From: Pseudomonadota bacterium
GTDB lineage: Bacteria > Pseudomonadota > Gammaproteobacteria > Xanthomonadales > Xanthomonadaceae
NCBI GenBank assembly: GCA_023388955.1
Contig: JAEWFH010000143.1
Coordinates: 1-11,904, forward strand
Reading direction: 5' to 3'
Length of the DNA stretch: 11,904 nt
The notes under the pieces are model-generated. The model saw only the letters and a program-made list of their open reading frames with translations, was not told the DNA's origin and did no database searches. Position 1 is the stretch's first letter, and the number at the start of each line of letters is the position of its first letter. A program made the translations under genes and the position numbers. Shown piece after piece: positions 1 to 6,567 of this stretch.

Positions 1-4
1 GCCT

Positions 5-436
5 TCAGTCGCGCTCGCTGCCAATGACCTCGCCGGTTTCCGGATCCATCACCAGATCAACCCGCTGGCCCTGCGCGTCCGTCGCATCGGCGGTCCACAG
101 GCCATCGTCGAATTCCACGTCGTCGACGCCGGTATAGCCCGCCGCGTCCAGGCTGGCGCGCACGTCCTGCGCCGAGAGCGTCGCGACGGCCGTGCTCGGG
201 TACAGCTTGCCGGTGGCGGAATCGATCCTCACCTCCAGGCGATTGCCATCGGCACTACGGGCGTCGGCCTTCCACAGGCCACCCTCGTATTCGATGTCGT
301 TGACCTCGGTATAGCCCTCGCCGGCCAGGGTGGTGCGGACATCCTGCTCGGTCATCGGCTGCTGCGCATGCGCGGCACCGGCGAACACCAGCGCGGAAGC
401 CAGCACGGTTGCATTGAACTTTTTTAAGCGCGGCAG
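5..436 (-). CDS. Secreted protein with two tandem PepSY-like repeats
   Basis: The product would be about 143 residues and exported to the periplasm. Residues 1-24 form a signal peptide (n-region with R and two K, hydrophobic core, cleavage after A-H-A). Two similar repeats follow, at about 28-80 and 87-139. Each has a Q-D-V-R helix start, a G-Y-T-x-V-x-D-(I/V)-E segment, G-L-W-x-A-D-A and a D-x-x-T-G-(K/E) turn, which is the layout of PepSY-type (PepSY_2) domains. Such domains are often small periplasmic modules thought to bind or inhibit; no substrate can be named. No ATG, GTG or TTG lies at the expected signal-peptide start. I chose the CTG at 436-434 because GGGAG at 449-445 sits 8 bases upstream. 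The codon before K-K-F is TTA, so the true start could also have been lost. The gene begins 5 bases after the stop of the HD-GYP gene and is probably co-transcribed with it. The coding assignment is solid; the start is not. Confidence 0.72.
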   Translation of the reverse strand: MPRLKKFNATVLASALVFAGAAHAQQPMTEQDVRTTLAGEGYTEVNDIEYEGGLWKADARSADGNRLEVRIDSATGKLYPSTAVATLSAQDVRASLDAAGYTGVDDVEFDDGLWTADATDAQGQRVDLVMDPETGEVIGSERD

Positions 437-441
437 CCGCC

Positions 442-1677
442 TTACTCCCAGAGCCGTCCGGCACCGGCCACCAGAAGCTGGTACTTGTTGGGCGGGACCG
501 CCCCGGTAATGGCGAATCCTTCCAGCGCGGTATCGCGGCGGACGGCGACCGCGGCCAGGGTGCCATTCGCATTCACCAGCCGCGCCACCACCGGGTGGGT
601 CGCGTTGGTACCGCGGCGCCAGACCACGCCAACCTCGCCGTTGGCCAGCTGGACCGGGGTTCCTGGAGGGAATACACCGATCTCGCGCACCAGCCTGGCC
701 GCCAGTGCCTCGTCGACCAGTCGCCCCCGCTCCAGGAACAGGCTGCGCAGCGCGTGACGGGCGTGCACCGCCTCCCGCCAGGCACGCGGCCGGATCATGG
801 CCGAGTAGATGTCGACGATCGCCAGCAGGCGCGCGCCCCGGCCGATGGCGTCGCCACGCAGTCCACGCGGGTAGCCGCTGCCGTCGAGCCGCTCGTGGTG
901 GTTGGCGATCGCGTCCAGCCATACCGGATCGTCCACGCCGGCGACCTGCAGCAGCTCGACGCCAAGCTGCGCATGGGCATCCACGATGGCACGCTGGTCG
1001 CTGCTGAGGGCAGCTTCCTGCCGGTTCATTACCGCAGCGATCGGTGCCAGGGCAACGTCGAACGTCAGCGCCGCGGCGAGCAGCGACAGTGACTCATCTT
1101 CGTCCCAGTCCAGTGCCTGCACCAGGACCTGGCACAAGGTGGCGGCATGCAGCAACCGGGCACTGTGTCCGTCATCGTCGGCTACCTCCAGCTGCATCGC
1201 CGCCAGTGCCGCATCGGCATCGCGCGCCACCAGCGCGCGCAGCTGGACCGCCATGTCCAGCACCTGCAGCGCGAGATCGTTGCCCCTGCATTCGGCAATC
1301 GCGACGTGCAGGCGTTCCAGTTCCACCCGCATGCGCTGCAAGGTGCCGAATACCGGTGGGAGGGGTTCGGACGGAGCGACGACGGGTGCACCGGCACGGG
1401 GGCCGGGAACCGCCTCCGGATCACCGTCCTCGTCGTTGTCATCTTCCCCGTCGAGCTCCGTCCCTTCCGGTGCCAGCAACTCTTCCATCGACGGCGCCAG
1501 CTGGCCTGCGCCGCTGGCCGTTTCCGGGACGATCATGCCGCGCTCCAGCACGATTGCCCGGTGTGCATCACCGGCTACCACCATGCCCTGCATGAACAAA
1601 AGCGTGCCGCTGCGGTCGTATACCGACCACGGCAAGGGTTTTCCGATTTCGACCTCTTCCACACTTACCGGTCGCAC
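442..1677 (-). CDS. HD-GYP domain protein with degenerate HD motif
   Basis: A 411-residue cytoplasmic protein of the HD-GYP class, whose active members hydrolyse cyclic di-GMP. Residues 1-52 resemble the N-terminal module often found before HD-GYP domains in this group (L-P-W-S-V-Y-D-x-x-G-x-L-L). Residues about 67-108 are an acidic, Pro-rich linker. The HD-GYP domain covers about 165-330, with H171 in the H-S-x-R-L element, H235, the H-H-E motif at 260-262, D-G-S-G-Y-P at 265-270 and D289 in V-D-I-Y. The defining H-D-x-G-K is replaced by F206-D207-V-A-L, so one metal-ligand His, the Gly and the phosphate-contacting Lys are missing. The C-terminus (335-375, F-P-P-G-T-x-V-x-L-x-N-G-E) is the usual tail of the family. 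The start is GTG with AGGAGG at 1688-1683, 5 bases upstream. Family membership is secure; phosphodiesterase activity is doubtful and a c-di-GMP or protein-binding role is as likely. Confidence 0.9.
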   Translation of the reverse strand: MRPVSVEEVEIGKPLPWSVYDRSGTLLFMQGMVVAGDAHRAIVLERGMIVPETASGAGQLAPSMEELLAPEGTELDGEDDNDEDGDPEAVPGPRAGAPVVAPSEPLPPVFGTLQRMRVELERLHVAIAECRGNDLALQVLDMAVQLRALVARDADAALAAMQLEVADDDGHSARLLHAATLCQVLVQALDWDEDESLSLLAAALTFDVALAPIAAVMNRQEAALSSDQRAIVDAHAQLGVELLQVAGVDDPVWLDAIANHHERLDGSGYPRGLRGDAIGRGARLLAIVDIYSAMIRPRAWREAVHARHALRSLFLERGRLVDEALAARLVREIGVFPPGTPVQLANGEVGVVWRRGTNATHPVVARLVNANGTLAAVAVRRDTALEGFAITGAVPPNKYQLLVAGAGRLWE

Positions 1678-1757
1678 GCCCGCCTCCTGCCTCGCCCCAT
1701 CGGAATCCCCACCGGGTCGGTATCGACGGCTACGGCCAGGACTTTAGGCGGCACGGG

Positions 1758-1778
1758 CCGGGTGGTGTGATCACCCGG
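1758..1778 (-). other. Stem-loop just after the symporter unit
   Basis: Inverted repeat CCGGGTG / CACCCGG with a 7-base spacer, directly after the stop codon of the 43-residue gene. The stem could extend by one G-C and one G-T pair into the stop codon. No T-run follows on the minus strand, so it is not a clean intrinsic terminator. It could protect the 3' end of the symporter message or slow read-through into the HD-GYP gene. Confidence 0.4.
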
Positions 1779-1910
1779 TCAGACCAGGTCCTCGCCGTCG
1801 CGCCGGGCCTGGCGCATGTCACGCAGCACGCTGCGCCCCATGAGGAACATCATCACCGCGACCAGCGCGGGCCAGACCAGGACGTAGGCCAACATCAGGA
1901 TGTCTTTCAT
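1779..1910 (-). CDS. 43-residue transporter small subunit
   Basis: This short gene encodes 43 residues starting M-K-D-I-L-M-L-A-Y-V and ending G-E-D-L-V. Residues 4-25 form a single hydrophobic helix containing a conserved-looking W-P, followed by a basic cytoplasmic tail (R-S-V-L-R-D-M-R-Q-A-R-R). It lies 29 bases downstream of the symporter stop on the same strand and has its own AAGGAG at 1923-1918, 7 bases before the ATG. One-helix proteins of about this length are known next to sodium:solute symporters and are annotated as putative transporter small subunits. I infer it is a membrane partner that stabilises or modulates the symporter. Start, ribosome site, length and context all agree; only the molecular role is inferred. 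Confidence 0.82.
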   Translation of the reverse strand: MKDILMLAYVLVWPALVAVMMFLMGRSVLRDMRQARRDGEDLV

Positions 1911-1939
1911 GTCTTCTCTCCTTGGACCAGGGTGCGGAT

Positions 1940-3634
1940 TCAGGCGCGGCCGGGCTGGCTGGCGCCAGGCGCGACCTTCGTGGCCGCGGCATTGCTTTCC
2001 TCTTCGAAGTGGAAGTTCGTGACGCGCTCGGCGATCACGTCGAAATCGAAGTCTTCGGAACTGCGCAGGCTCATCAGCACGCAGATGGTGGTGCTCACGC
2101 CATAGGCGTTGAGCGAGCTCAGCAGGACCGTGTAGTCACGCAGGAAGCCGATGGTGAAGGGCATCAGGCCCAGCGTCGCGGCGATGCCCACCACCAGGCC
2201 GGTACGCCGGCCGAAGAACCCGAACGCCATCAGCCCCAGCACCACGCCGGCACCGACGGTGGCGAACAGCTCCAGCACAAGCGCGACCACCCCTTCCAGC
2301 GGGACCAGTTCAAAACGCGCGACACAGAACACCACCAGCGAGACCAGCACCGAGGTAGTGAACGCGCGGTTGGTGATCTTTCCCCAGTACAGGCTGCCGA
2401 TCACCGGGAACACGATCGAGCCCCACAGCGCGCCGACGAACACCAGCAGCGACAGGATGTCGACGCGGTAGCTGGCGAAGATCAGCCCCGCCGTGGTGGC
2501 CAGGATCATGGTCACGCGGCCGATCCACAGCATGACCTTGGGGTCGACCCGGCCCTTGGCCAGGTTGCGGCCATAGATGTCGGTCATGACGATCGACGAC
2601 AGCGCCGCCAGGTCGGAGTCCGCGGTCGAGGACAGCGAGCCGATCACCATGATGAAGAACACGCCGATCAGCACCGGCCCCAGGTAGGTGGAGGCCATCT
2701 GCGGGATCAGGTTGTTGTGGTCGCCACCGGCCGGCTCCATGCCGACCATCAGTGCCACCACGCCGATCATGCCCAGCCCGATCACGGTCGCACCGTAGGA
2801 CACGGTGGCGGCAACGAAGGTGGGCTTGATCAGGTCCTCGCGCACCGCGAACAGGCGCTGGGCAATGGTCTGGTTGCCGATCGCATAGGCCAGCACCGCG
2901 GCGAAATACGGCGCGCCCTGCTCAAGGAAGGCGGTCTTGGAGAACAGCGTGGCCTGCTCGGCGGTGAACCGGTCCCAGCCCTGGCTGATCACCTCGGTAC
3001 CACCGGCGCTGAAGAACACCACCGGGATGATGATCGCCGCCGCGCCCAGCATGGCTGTCACCTGCACCACGTCGGTCAGGATCGAGGCCCGGAAGCCGGA
3101 CCACAGCGTGTAGGCCAGCGTGCCCAGTCCCGCGATCAGCACGCCGTGCACGAACTCGAGCGGCGAAAGCATGGCCACCAGCGCACCGGCGGCGGTGAAG
3201 TTGGCCATCAGGCTGATGATGCTGCCAACGATATTCGACCCGGCCAGGATCAGCTGGCTGGAGCGGCCGTGCCGGGCGTGGATGATCTCGGCCAGGGTGT
3301 GAGCCTCCGGCGCGAGCTTGCGGAAGCGCATTCCAAAGGGGTAGATGAACAGGATCATCAACGCGCCCCACAGGCCATAGTGGATCGGCCCGGAAATGCC
3401 GTACTTGTAGCCGGAGGTGGCCGCGGCGTAGAAGGAGGCCGCCCAGATCCAGGTCGCCGTCATGCTGGCGGCGGAAACGCCAAAGCCGACCGCGCCGGTG
3501 GAGTTCATGTAGCCGTCGACGTTCTCGCTCTTGCGCCCGATGCGCATCGACAACAGGAACGTGCCGCCGTAGAACGCAAGCAACAGCAGCAGCACGGTCG
3601 GGGTCTGGAGCTGGTAGAACGAAAATCCGTCCAC
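1940..3634 (-). CDS. Sodium:solute symporter (SSS) family transporter
   Basis: A 564-residue inner-membrane secondary transporter, probably coupling Na+ entry to uptake of a small solute. Hydrophobic helices run through most of the protein, beginning at residues 13-29. Family landmarks include G-x-x-G-F-G-V-S-A-A-S-M at 47-58, Y-P-F-G-M-R-F-R-K-L-A at 98-108 followed by the T-L-A-E-I-I segment, W-S-G-F-R-A-S at 178-184, Q-R-L-F-A at 259-263 and G-S-L-S-S-T-A-D-S at 332-340. The last is the helix whose Ser/Thr residues bind Na+ in family members such as PutP and vSGLT. The hydrophilic tail after about 520 is cytoplasmic. The start is GTG, with GGAGGA 10 bases upstream. It forms a unit with the small gene at 1779-1910. 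The substrate cannot be read from sequence; proline, pantothenate, urea or carboxylates are all transported by relatives. Confidence 0.92.
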   Translation of the reverse strand: MDGFSFYQLQTPTVLLLLLAFYGGTFLLSMRIGRKSENVDGYMNSTGAVGFGVSAASMTATWIWAASFYAAATSGYKYGISGPIHYGLWGALMILFIYPFGMRFRKLAPEAHTLAEIIHARHGRSSQLILAGSNIVGSIISLMANFTAAGALVAMLSPLEFVHGVLIAGLGTLAYTLWSGFRASILTDVVQVTAMLGAAAIIIPVVFFSAGGTEVISQGWDRFTAEQATLFSKTAFLEQGAPYFAAVLAYAIGNQTIAQRLFAVREDLIKPTFVAATVSYGATVIGLGMIGVVALMVGMEPAGGDHNNLIPQMASTYLGPVLIGVFFIMVIGSLSSTADSDLAALSSIVMTDIYGRNLAKGRVDPKVMLWIGRVTMILATTAGLIFASYRVDILSLLVFVGALWGSIVFPVIGSLYWGKITNRAFTTSVLVSLVVFCVARFELVPLEGVVALVLELFATVGAGVVLGLMAFGFFGRRTGLVVGIAATLGLMPFTIGFLRDYTVLLSSLNAYGVSTTICVLMSLRSSEDFDFDVIAERVTNFHFEEESNAAATKVAPGASQPGRA

Positions 3635-3906
3635 GGACAGTGATTCCTCCGGTCACGGCAGGCATGGGGCCCGCATGACGCAGACAACCAGGCCAGGAAT
3701 CGACAGCAGTGGTCGAACGGACGCAAAAAGAAAAAAGCGTCAGGGCGGCGCACGCGGCACCGCAACGAAGGTCAACTGGTTCGTCTACGCCGGGAAAGCG
3801 CCCCGGTCGCTGCCAGCGGGCAGCATCGGCATCAGGGCGCGGCGATCACGCAACCCTAACAAAGTCGATAGGGAACTTCCACGCAACAGAGTGTTCCACG
3901 ATCAGC
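3635..3906. other. Intergenic region upstream of the symporter
   Basis: This 272-base gap lies between the symporter start and the stop of the dehydrogenase gene. I see no convincing gene in it. It holds an A5-G-A6 tract (3725-3736) flanked by GACGC (3720-3724) and GCGTC (3737-3741). Near the dehydrogenase end it holds CCCTA / TAGGG (3854-3858 and 3869-3873), GGAAC / GTTCC (3872-3876 and 3893-3897) and a direct repeat TTCCACG. None of the inverted repeats is followed by a T-run in the dehydrogenase direction, so no intrinsic terminator can be called. Confidence 0.5.
3698..3726 (-). promoter_or_regulatory. Weak candidate promoter for the symporter unit
   Basis: On the minus strand, TTGCGT (3726-3721) and TCGATT (3703-3698) are spaced by 17 bases. 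Immediately upstream lies a T6-C-T5 tract that could act as an UP element, which stands out in this GC-rich DNA. Each box matches the sigma-70 consensus at only about half of its positions. The predicted transcript start would leave a leader of roughly 55 bases before the GTG start. This is a suggestion only. Confidence 0.2.
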
Positions 3907-4578
3907 TCACCATGGAAGCGGATCGCCCTTGGCGTGCCGGAAGCTGCCGCTGTCGTCGATCCCGAGCTCATCGATCCGCTCCACCAGGCCGGCGGCGGAT
4001 TCCCCTGGCTGCACGTCCCCCTTGCCGCCCACCATGTCGGTGGCGACGTAGCCCGGATGGAGCAGCAGCACCGCGATACCGCGGGGCGCCAGGTCGACGG
4101 CAAGCGACTTGCCGACGGCATTCACCGCCGCCTTGGACGCGCGGTAGCCATACGAACCGCCGGAGGTGTTGTCGGCCATGGAACCCATCCGGCTGGTGAC
4201 GATGGCGATCTTCGCCCCCTCCGCGAGCCTGTCGCGCAGCGCCTGTGCAACCCGCAGCGGTCCGAGCGTGTTGACCTCGAACTGGCGGCGCATCGCCTCG
4301 AAACCGTCCTCGTCGATATGGCCGAAGGCGTCCCGCTCCAGCACGCCGGCGTTGAGCAGCAGCACGTCGATCGCCACCCCCTCCAGGCGTTCCGCAAGCG
4401 CGACGAGCGCGGCCCCGTCGGTGACGTCGACGCCAGCCTCCACCTGCGCGCCGGTGGCCTGCAGCTCCGCGCTGGCGTGGCGGCAGGCGGCGATGACCCG
4501 ATCCCCCCGATCCAGGTAATGGCGGGTGAGCGCGAGGCCGATGCCGCGGTTCGCGCCGGTGATCAGGACGGTCTTCAT
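3907..4578 (-). CDS. Short-chain dehydrogenase/reductase (SDR)
   Basis: A 223-residue cytoplasmic NAD(P)-dependent oxidoreductase. The Rossmann fold starts at once with V-L-I-T-G-A-N-R-G-I-G (4-14), the nucleotide-binding TGxxxGIG motif. N-A-G is at 76-78, the structural Asn at 103 in V-N-T, a candidate catalytic Ser at 133 and Y145-x-x-x-K149 (Y-R-A-S-K). The H-P-G-Y-V-x-T-D segment (174-181) follows the active site. The block around 128-149 (S-R-M-G-S-x-x-D-N-T-S-G-G) is typical of the sniffer/C-factor-like carbonyl reductase subgroup. The substrate is unknown. The length is slightly short for the superfamily (about 250) but complete. The ATG lies one base after the stop of the upstream gene (TGA-C-ATG), so translation is probably coupled; its own ribosome site is weak. 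An in-frame reading continues upstream, but the fold begins exactly at this ATG. Confidence 0.93.
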   Translation of the reverse strand: MKTVLITGANRGIGLALTRHYLDRGDRVIAACRHASAELQATGAQVEAGVDVTDGAALVALAERLEGVAIDVLLLNAGVLERDAFGHIDEDGFEAMRRQFEVNTLGPLRVAQALRDRLAEGAKIAIVTSRMGSMADNTSGGSYGYRASKAAVNAVGKSLAVDLAPRGIAVLLLHPGYVATDMVGGKGDVQPGESAAGLVERIDELGIDDSGSFRHAKGDPLPW

Positions 4579-4579
4579 G

Positions 4580-4861
4580 TCACCGATTCTCGCGCAACTC
4601 GTCGTCGGGCACATCGCTGCGGACATCATCGACGGCGGGAATGCCGCTGCCGCCGAGCCCCTCGAGCTGGTCGCGGGTGTCGTTGCGCTCCGCGTCCGGC
4701 GTGTCCACGACCTCGCCGGGCTCCGCGTCCCCACGTGCCTGGCGCAGCAACTGCTCCGCGGTTGCGTCGTCTTGCCGAACGCCGTCGGGGTCGAACGCGC
4801 GTTTTTGGTCGCTCGCGCCGGGGCCGCCAGCCTGCTGGTCCTGTTCGCGTGGATCGTTCAT
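4580..4861 (-). CDS. Small acidic hypothetical protein, probably disordered
   Basis: A 93-residue protein rich in Asp, Glu, Gln, Arg and Gly with no signal peptide, no membrane segment and no Cys. Composition suggests it is largely disordered, apart from a possible short helix at about 33-43 (A-T-A-E-Q-L-L-R-Q-A-R). I do not recognise a named family. Support for a real gene comes from an ATG preceded by GGGAG with 7-base spacing, a stop one base before the dehydrogenase start, and a composition that is balanced for a soluble protein, unlike the Arg/Ala/Pro-heavy antisense frames here. It probably leads a two-gene transcript with the dehydrogenase. The ribosome site is enclosed in a small hairpin (4869-4885). 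Confidence 0.7.
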   Translation of the reverse strand: MNDPREQDQQAGGPGASDQKRAFDPDGVRQDDATAEQLLRQARGDAEPGEVVDTPDAERNDTRDQLEGLGGSGIPAVDDVRSDVPDDELRENR

Positions 4862-4868
4862 TACGGTT

Positions 4869-4885
4869 CTCCCTGATCAAGGGAG
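4869..4885 (-). promoter_or_regulatory. Hairpin enclosing the ribosome binding site
   Basis: On the minus strand CTCCCT (4885-4880) pairs with AGGGAG (4874-4869) across a 5-base loop. The second arm is itself the Shine-Dalgarno sequence of the gene starting at 4861. A 6-bp stem that sequesters the ribosome site would lower translation unless opened by temperature, protein binding or ribosome loading. The pairing is visible directly; the regulatory role is inferred. Confidence 0.45.
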
Positions 4886-4930
4886 CCATGCTCGACCGCA
4901 GGCGGTTACCACGCTGTATACGCAGGCACG

Positions 4931-4958
4931 AAAAGCCCGCCGGCAGGGCAGCGGGCTT
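4931..4958 (-). terminator. Intrinsic-terminator-like hairpin without an upstream gene
   Basis: AAGCCCGC (4933-4940) and GCGGGCTT (4951-4958) form an 8-bp stem with a 10-base loop. Read on the minus strand the stem ends in TTTT (4934-4931), whereas the plus strand has only TT, so the minus orientation fits better. No minus-strand gene lies to its right: the next genes are on the plus strand. It could end a short leader or small RNA that starts between it and the esterase gene. Confidence 0.45.
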
Positions 4959-5028
4959 GCCTGGTACGCGCGCTCCCTGGCGAGCGTTTAGGCGGCGCGT
5001 TCACGGCGACACGGCGAGGGTTGCGCCG

Positions 5029-5832
5029 ATGGACACCCATTCCTTCCTGGCACCGGCCGGCGACCACGTGCTGCAGCTCCACCTGCCAGCGGCGCACGCA
5101 CCTTCGGACGGTTTCCCGCTGGTCTGGCTGCTGGATGCGCCAACGACCTGGGCCCCGATGCAGCAGGCGTTGAATGAAGCGGACGCGACGGACGCGATGG
5201 TCGTCGTGGGGATCGGCTGGAAAGGCGACGGCCCGGTCGACCAGGGCCTGCGCCGGCGCGATTTCACCCTGCCCGCCTCCGGTCCGGTGCCGGGTCCACG
5301 CGGTGGCGGCGACTGGGGACACGACGGCGACTGCCGGCGCTTCCTGGAACTGTTGACCGGCACCCTGCAGCCCCGTGGGCTCCGGGAACTCCCGGTCGAC
5401 CCGCTCCGGCAGGTACTGGTCGGCCATTCGCTGAGCGGGCTGTTCGTGCTCCAGGTGTTGATGGAGCGGCCGGACGCGTTCCAGGGCTACGTCGCCGCAA
5501 GCCCGTCCCTCTGGTGGGACGATGCGCGGCTGCTGGCGGCGGCCCGGCATGCGGACTGGCGGGTCGCCCGCGCCGCACGCGTACTTTTGACAGTGGGCTC
5601 GGAGGAGCAACGCGTCGGTCCCGAGCGACCGGCAAGCGTGGCCGGCGAAGACGCGGCCGCGATGCTCGGGGAGGCGCACATGGTCGACAACGCCAGTGCC
5701 TTCGCGCGCCTGCTGGGGTCGCGCGGAATCGAGTGCCGGTTCCAGCTGTTCGAGGGAGAAGGACACGGGACGGTGCTTCCGTCCGCGATGGCCGCGGCGG
5801 CCCGCTTCGCAAGCGGATGCCATAACGGCTGA
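5029..5832 (+). CDS. Alpha/beta-hydrolase, putative esterase family
   Basis: A 267-residue hydrolase of the putative-esterase (IroE/BesA, esterase D-like) type. The strand V-W-L-L-D (32-36) opens the fold. The nucleophile elbow is G-H-S-L-S-G at 132-137 with Ser134, followed by a helix and the A-A-S-P-S-L-W-W-D-D segment (156-165) usual for this family. T-V-G-S-E-E (188-193) carries the likely acidic residue, and G-E-G-H-G (243-247) supplies His246. It should cleave an ester of unknown identity, possibly a siderophore-type or short acyl ester. No signal peptide is visible, so it is probably cytoplasmic. The ATG at 5029 is preceded by GAGGG with 8-base spacing; the open frame runs much further upstream but only as an antisense shadow of the dehydrogenase pair. 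The glycosyltransferase gene follows 21 bases later on the same strand. Confidence 0.9.
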   Translation: MDTHSFLAPAGDHVLQLHLPAAHAPSDGFPLVWLLDAPTTWAPMQQALNEADATDAMVVVGIGWKGDGPVDQGLRRRDFTLPASGPVPGPRGGGDWGHDGDCRRFLELLTGTLQPRGLRELPVDPLRQVLVGHSLSGLFVLQVLMERPDAFQGYVAASPSLWWDDARLLAAARHADWRVARAARVLLTVGSEEQRVGPERPASVAGEDAAAMLGEAHMVDNASAFARLLGSRGIECRFQLFEGEGHGTVLPSAMAAAARFASGCHNG

Positions 5833-5853
5833 AGGCAAAGGTACGCTCGGGGG

Positions 5854-6567
5854 ATGATTTCCTTCGTCATCCCGGCCTGGAACGAGGCCCGGCGGCTCCC
5901 TGGCACGCTGGAGGCGATCCATGCCGCAGCCGGCACCCTCGGCGGGCACCACGAGGTGGTGGTGGTGGACGATGCATCCACCGACGGCACTGCGGCGGTC
6001 GCGCGTGCCCACGGTGCGCGGGTCGTTGCCGTGGCACACCGGCAGATCGCCGCGACCCGCAATGCCGGCGCACGCCAGGCGCTCGGCCAGCGGCTTTTCT
6101 TCATCGATGCCGACACCTGGGTCCGTCCCGGCACGGTGCAGGCGGCAATGCGGGCGATGGACGCTGGCGCGGTCGGTGGCGGGGCGCGCGTGGTGCTGGC
6201 CGACGATGCGCCGGCCCATGCGCGGCGGCTGCAACGGCTCGCTTCGCCGGTCTTCCAGTGGGCCGGGATCGCTGGTGGCGCCTTCCTGTTCTGCACGCGT
6301 GCCGCCTATGAAGCCACCGGCGGTTTCGACGAGGCACGCGACGCCGGCGAGGACCTGGCCTTCGCCCGCGCACTGCGCCGCCACGGCCGGTTCGTGGTGC
6401 TGCCCGAGCAGGTGGTGACATCGGGGCGGAAACTGCACGCGCACGGCGTCCTGCGGCATGCGCAGCTGTTCGCGCGGTACGGGCTGCTCGGAAGACGCAA
6501 CGCCCGCGGCGCCGAAAAGGAATTCTGGTACGGCAGCGGCCGCGGGGACAGCGACCGCCGGAACTGA
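5854..6567 (+). CDS. Family 2 glycosyltransferase
   Basis: A 237-residue GT-A fold transferase that should move a sugar from a nucleotide-sugar donor to an envelope or lipid acceptor. It starts with V-I-P-A-W-N-E (5-11). V-V-V-D-D-A-S-T-D-G-T (36-46) is the nucleotide-binding site, A-T-R-N-A-G (67-72) follows, and I-D-A-D-T (84-88) is the metal-binding DxD. The acceptor-side segment T-G-G-F-D-E (155-160) leads to the G-E-D motif at 165-167, with E166/D167 as candidate catalytic base. There are no membrane segments, so it is a single-domain soluble or peripheral enzyme. The ribosome site is weak, and it is probably translated from the transcript of the esterase gene 21 bases upstream. Donor and acceptor cannot be told. 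Confidence 0.92.
   Translation: MISFVIPAWNEARRLPGTLEAIHAAAGTLGGHHEVVVVDDASTDGTAAVARAHGARVVAVAHRQIAATRNAGARQALGQRLFFIDADTWVRPGTVQAAMRAMDAGAVGGGARVVLADDAPAHARRLQRLASPVFQWAGIAGGAFLFCTRAAYEATGGFDEARDAGEDLAFARALRRHGRFVVLPEQVVTSGRKLHAHGVLRHAQLFARYGLLGRRNARGAEKEFWYGSGRGDSDRRN

Noticed and set aside
437..922. Upstream extension of the PepSY frame to 922
   Set aside because: It would lie inside the HD-GYP gene, is Arg/Gly/Pro-rich and would bury the signal peptide internally.
1922..3643. Long plus-strand open frame opposite the symporter
   Set aside because: It is an antisense shadow: the predicted protein is full of His, Gln, Asp and Gly repeats with no fold, while the minus strand encodes a clear transporter.
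3709..5028. In-frame plus-strand extension upstream of the esterase
   Set aside because: It runs antisense to the dehydrogenase pair and is Arg/Pro/Ala-rich; the hydrolase fold and a ribosome site both support the start at 5029.
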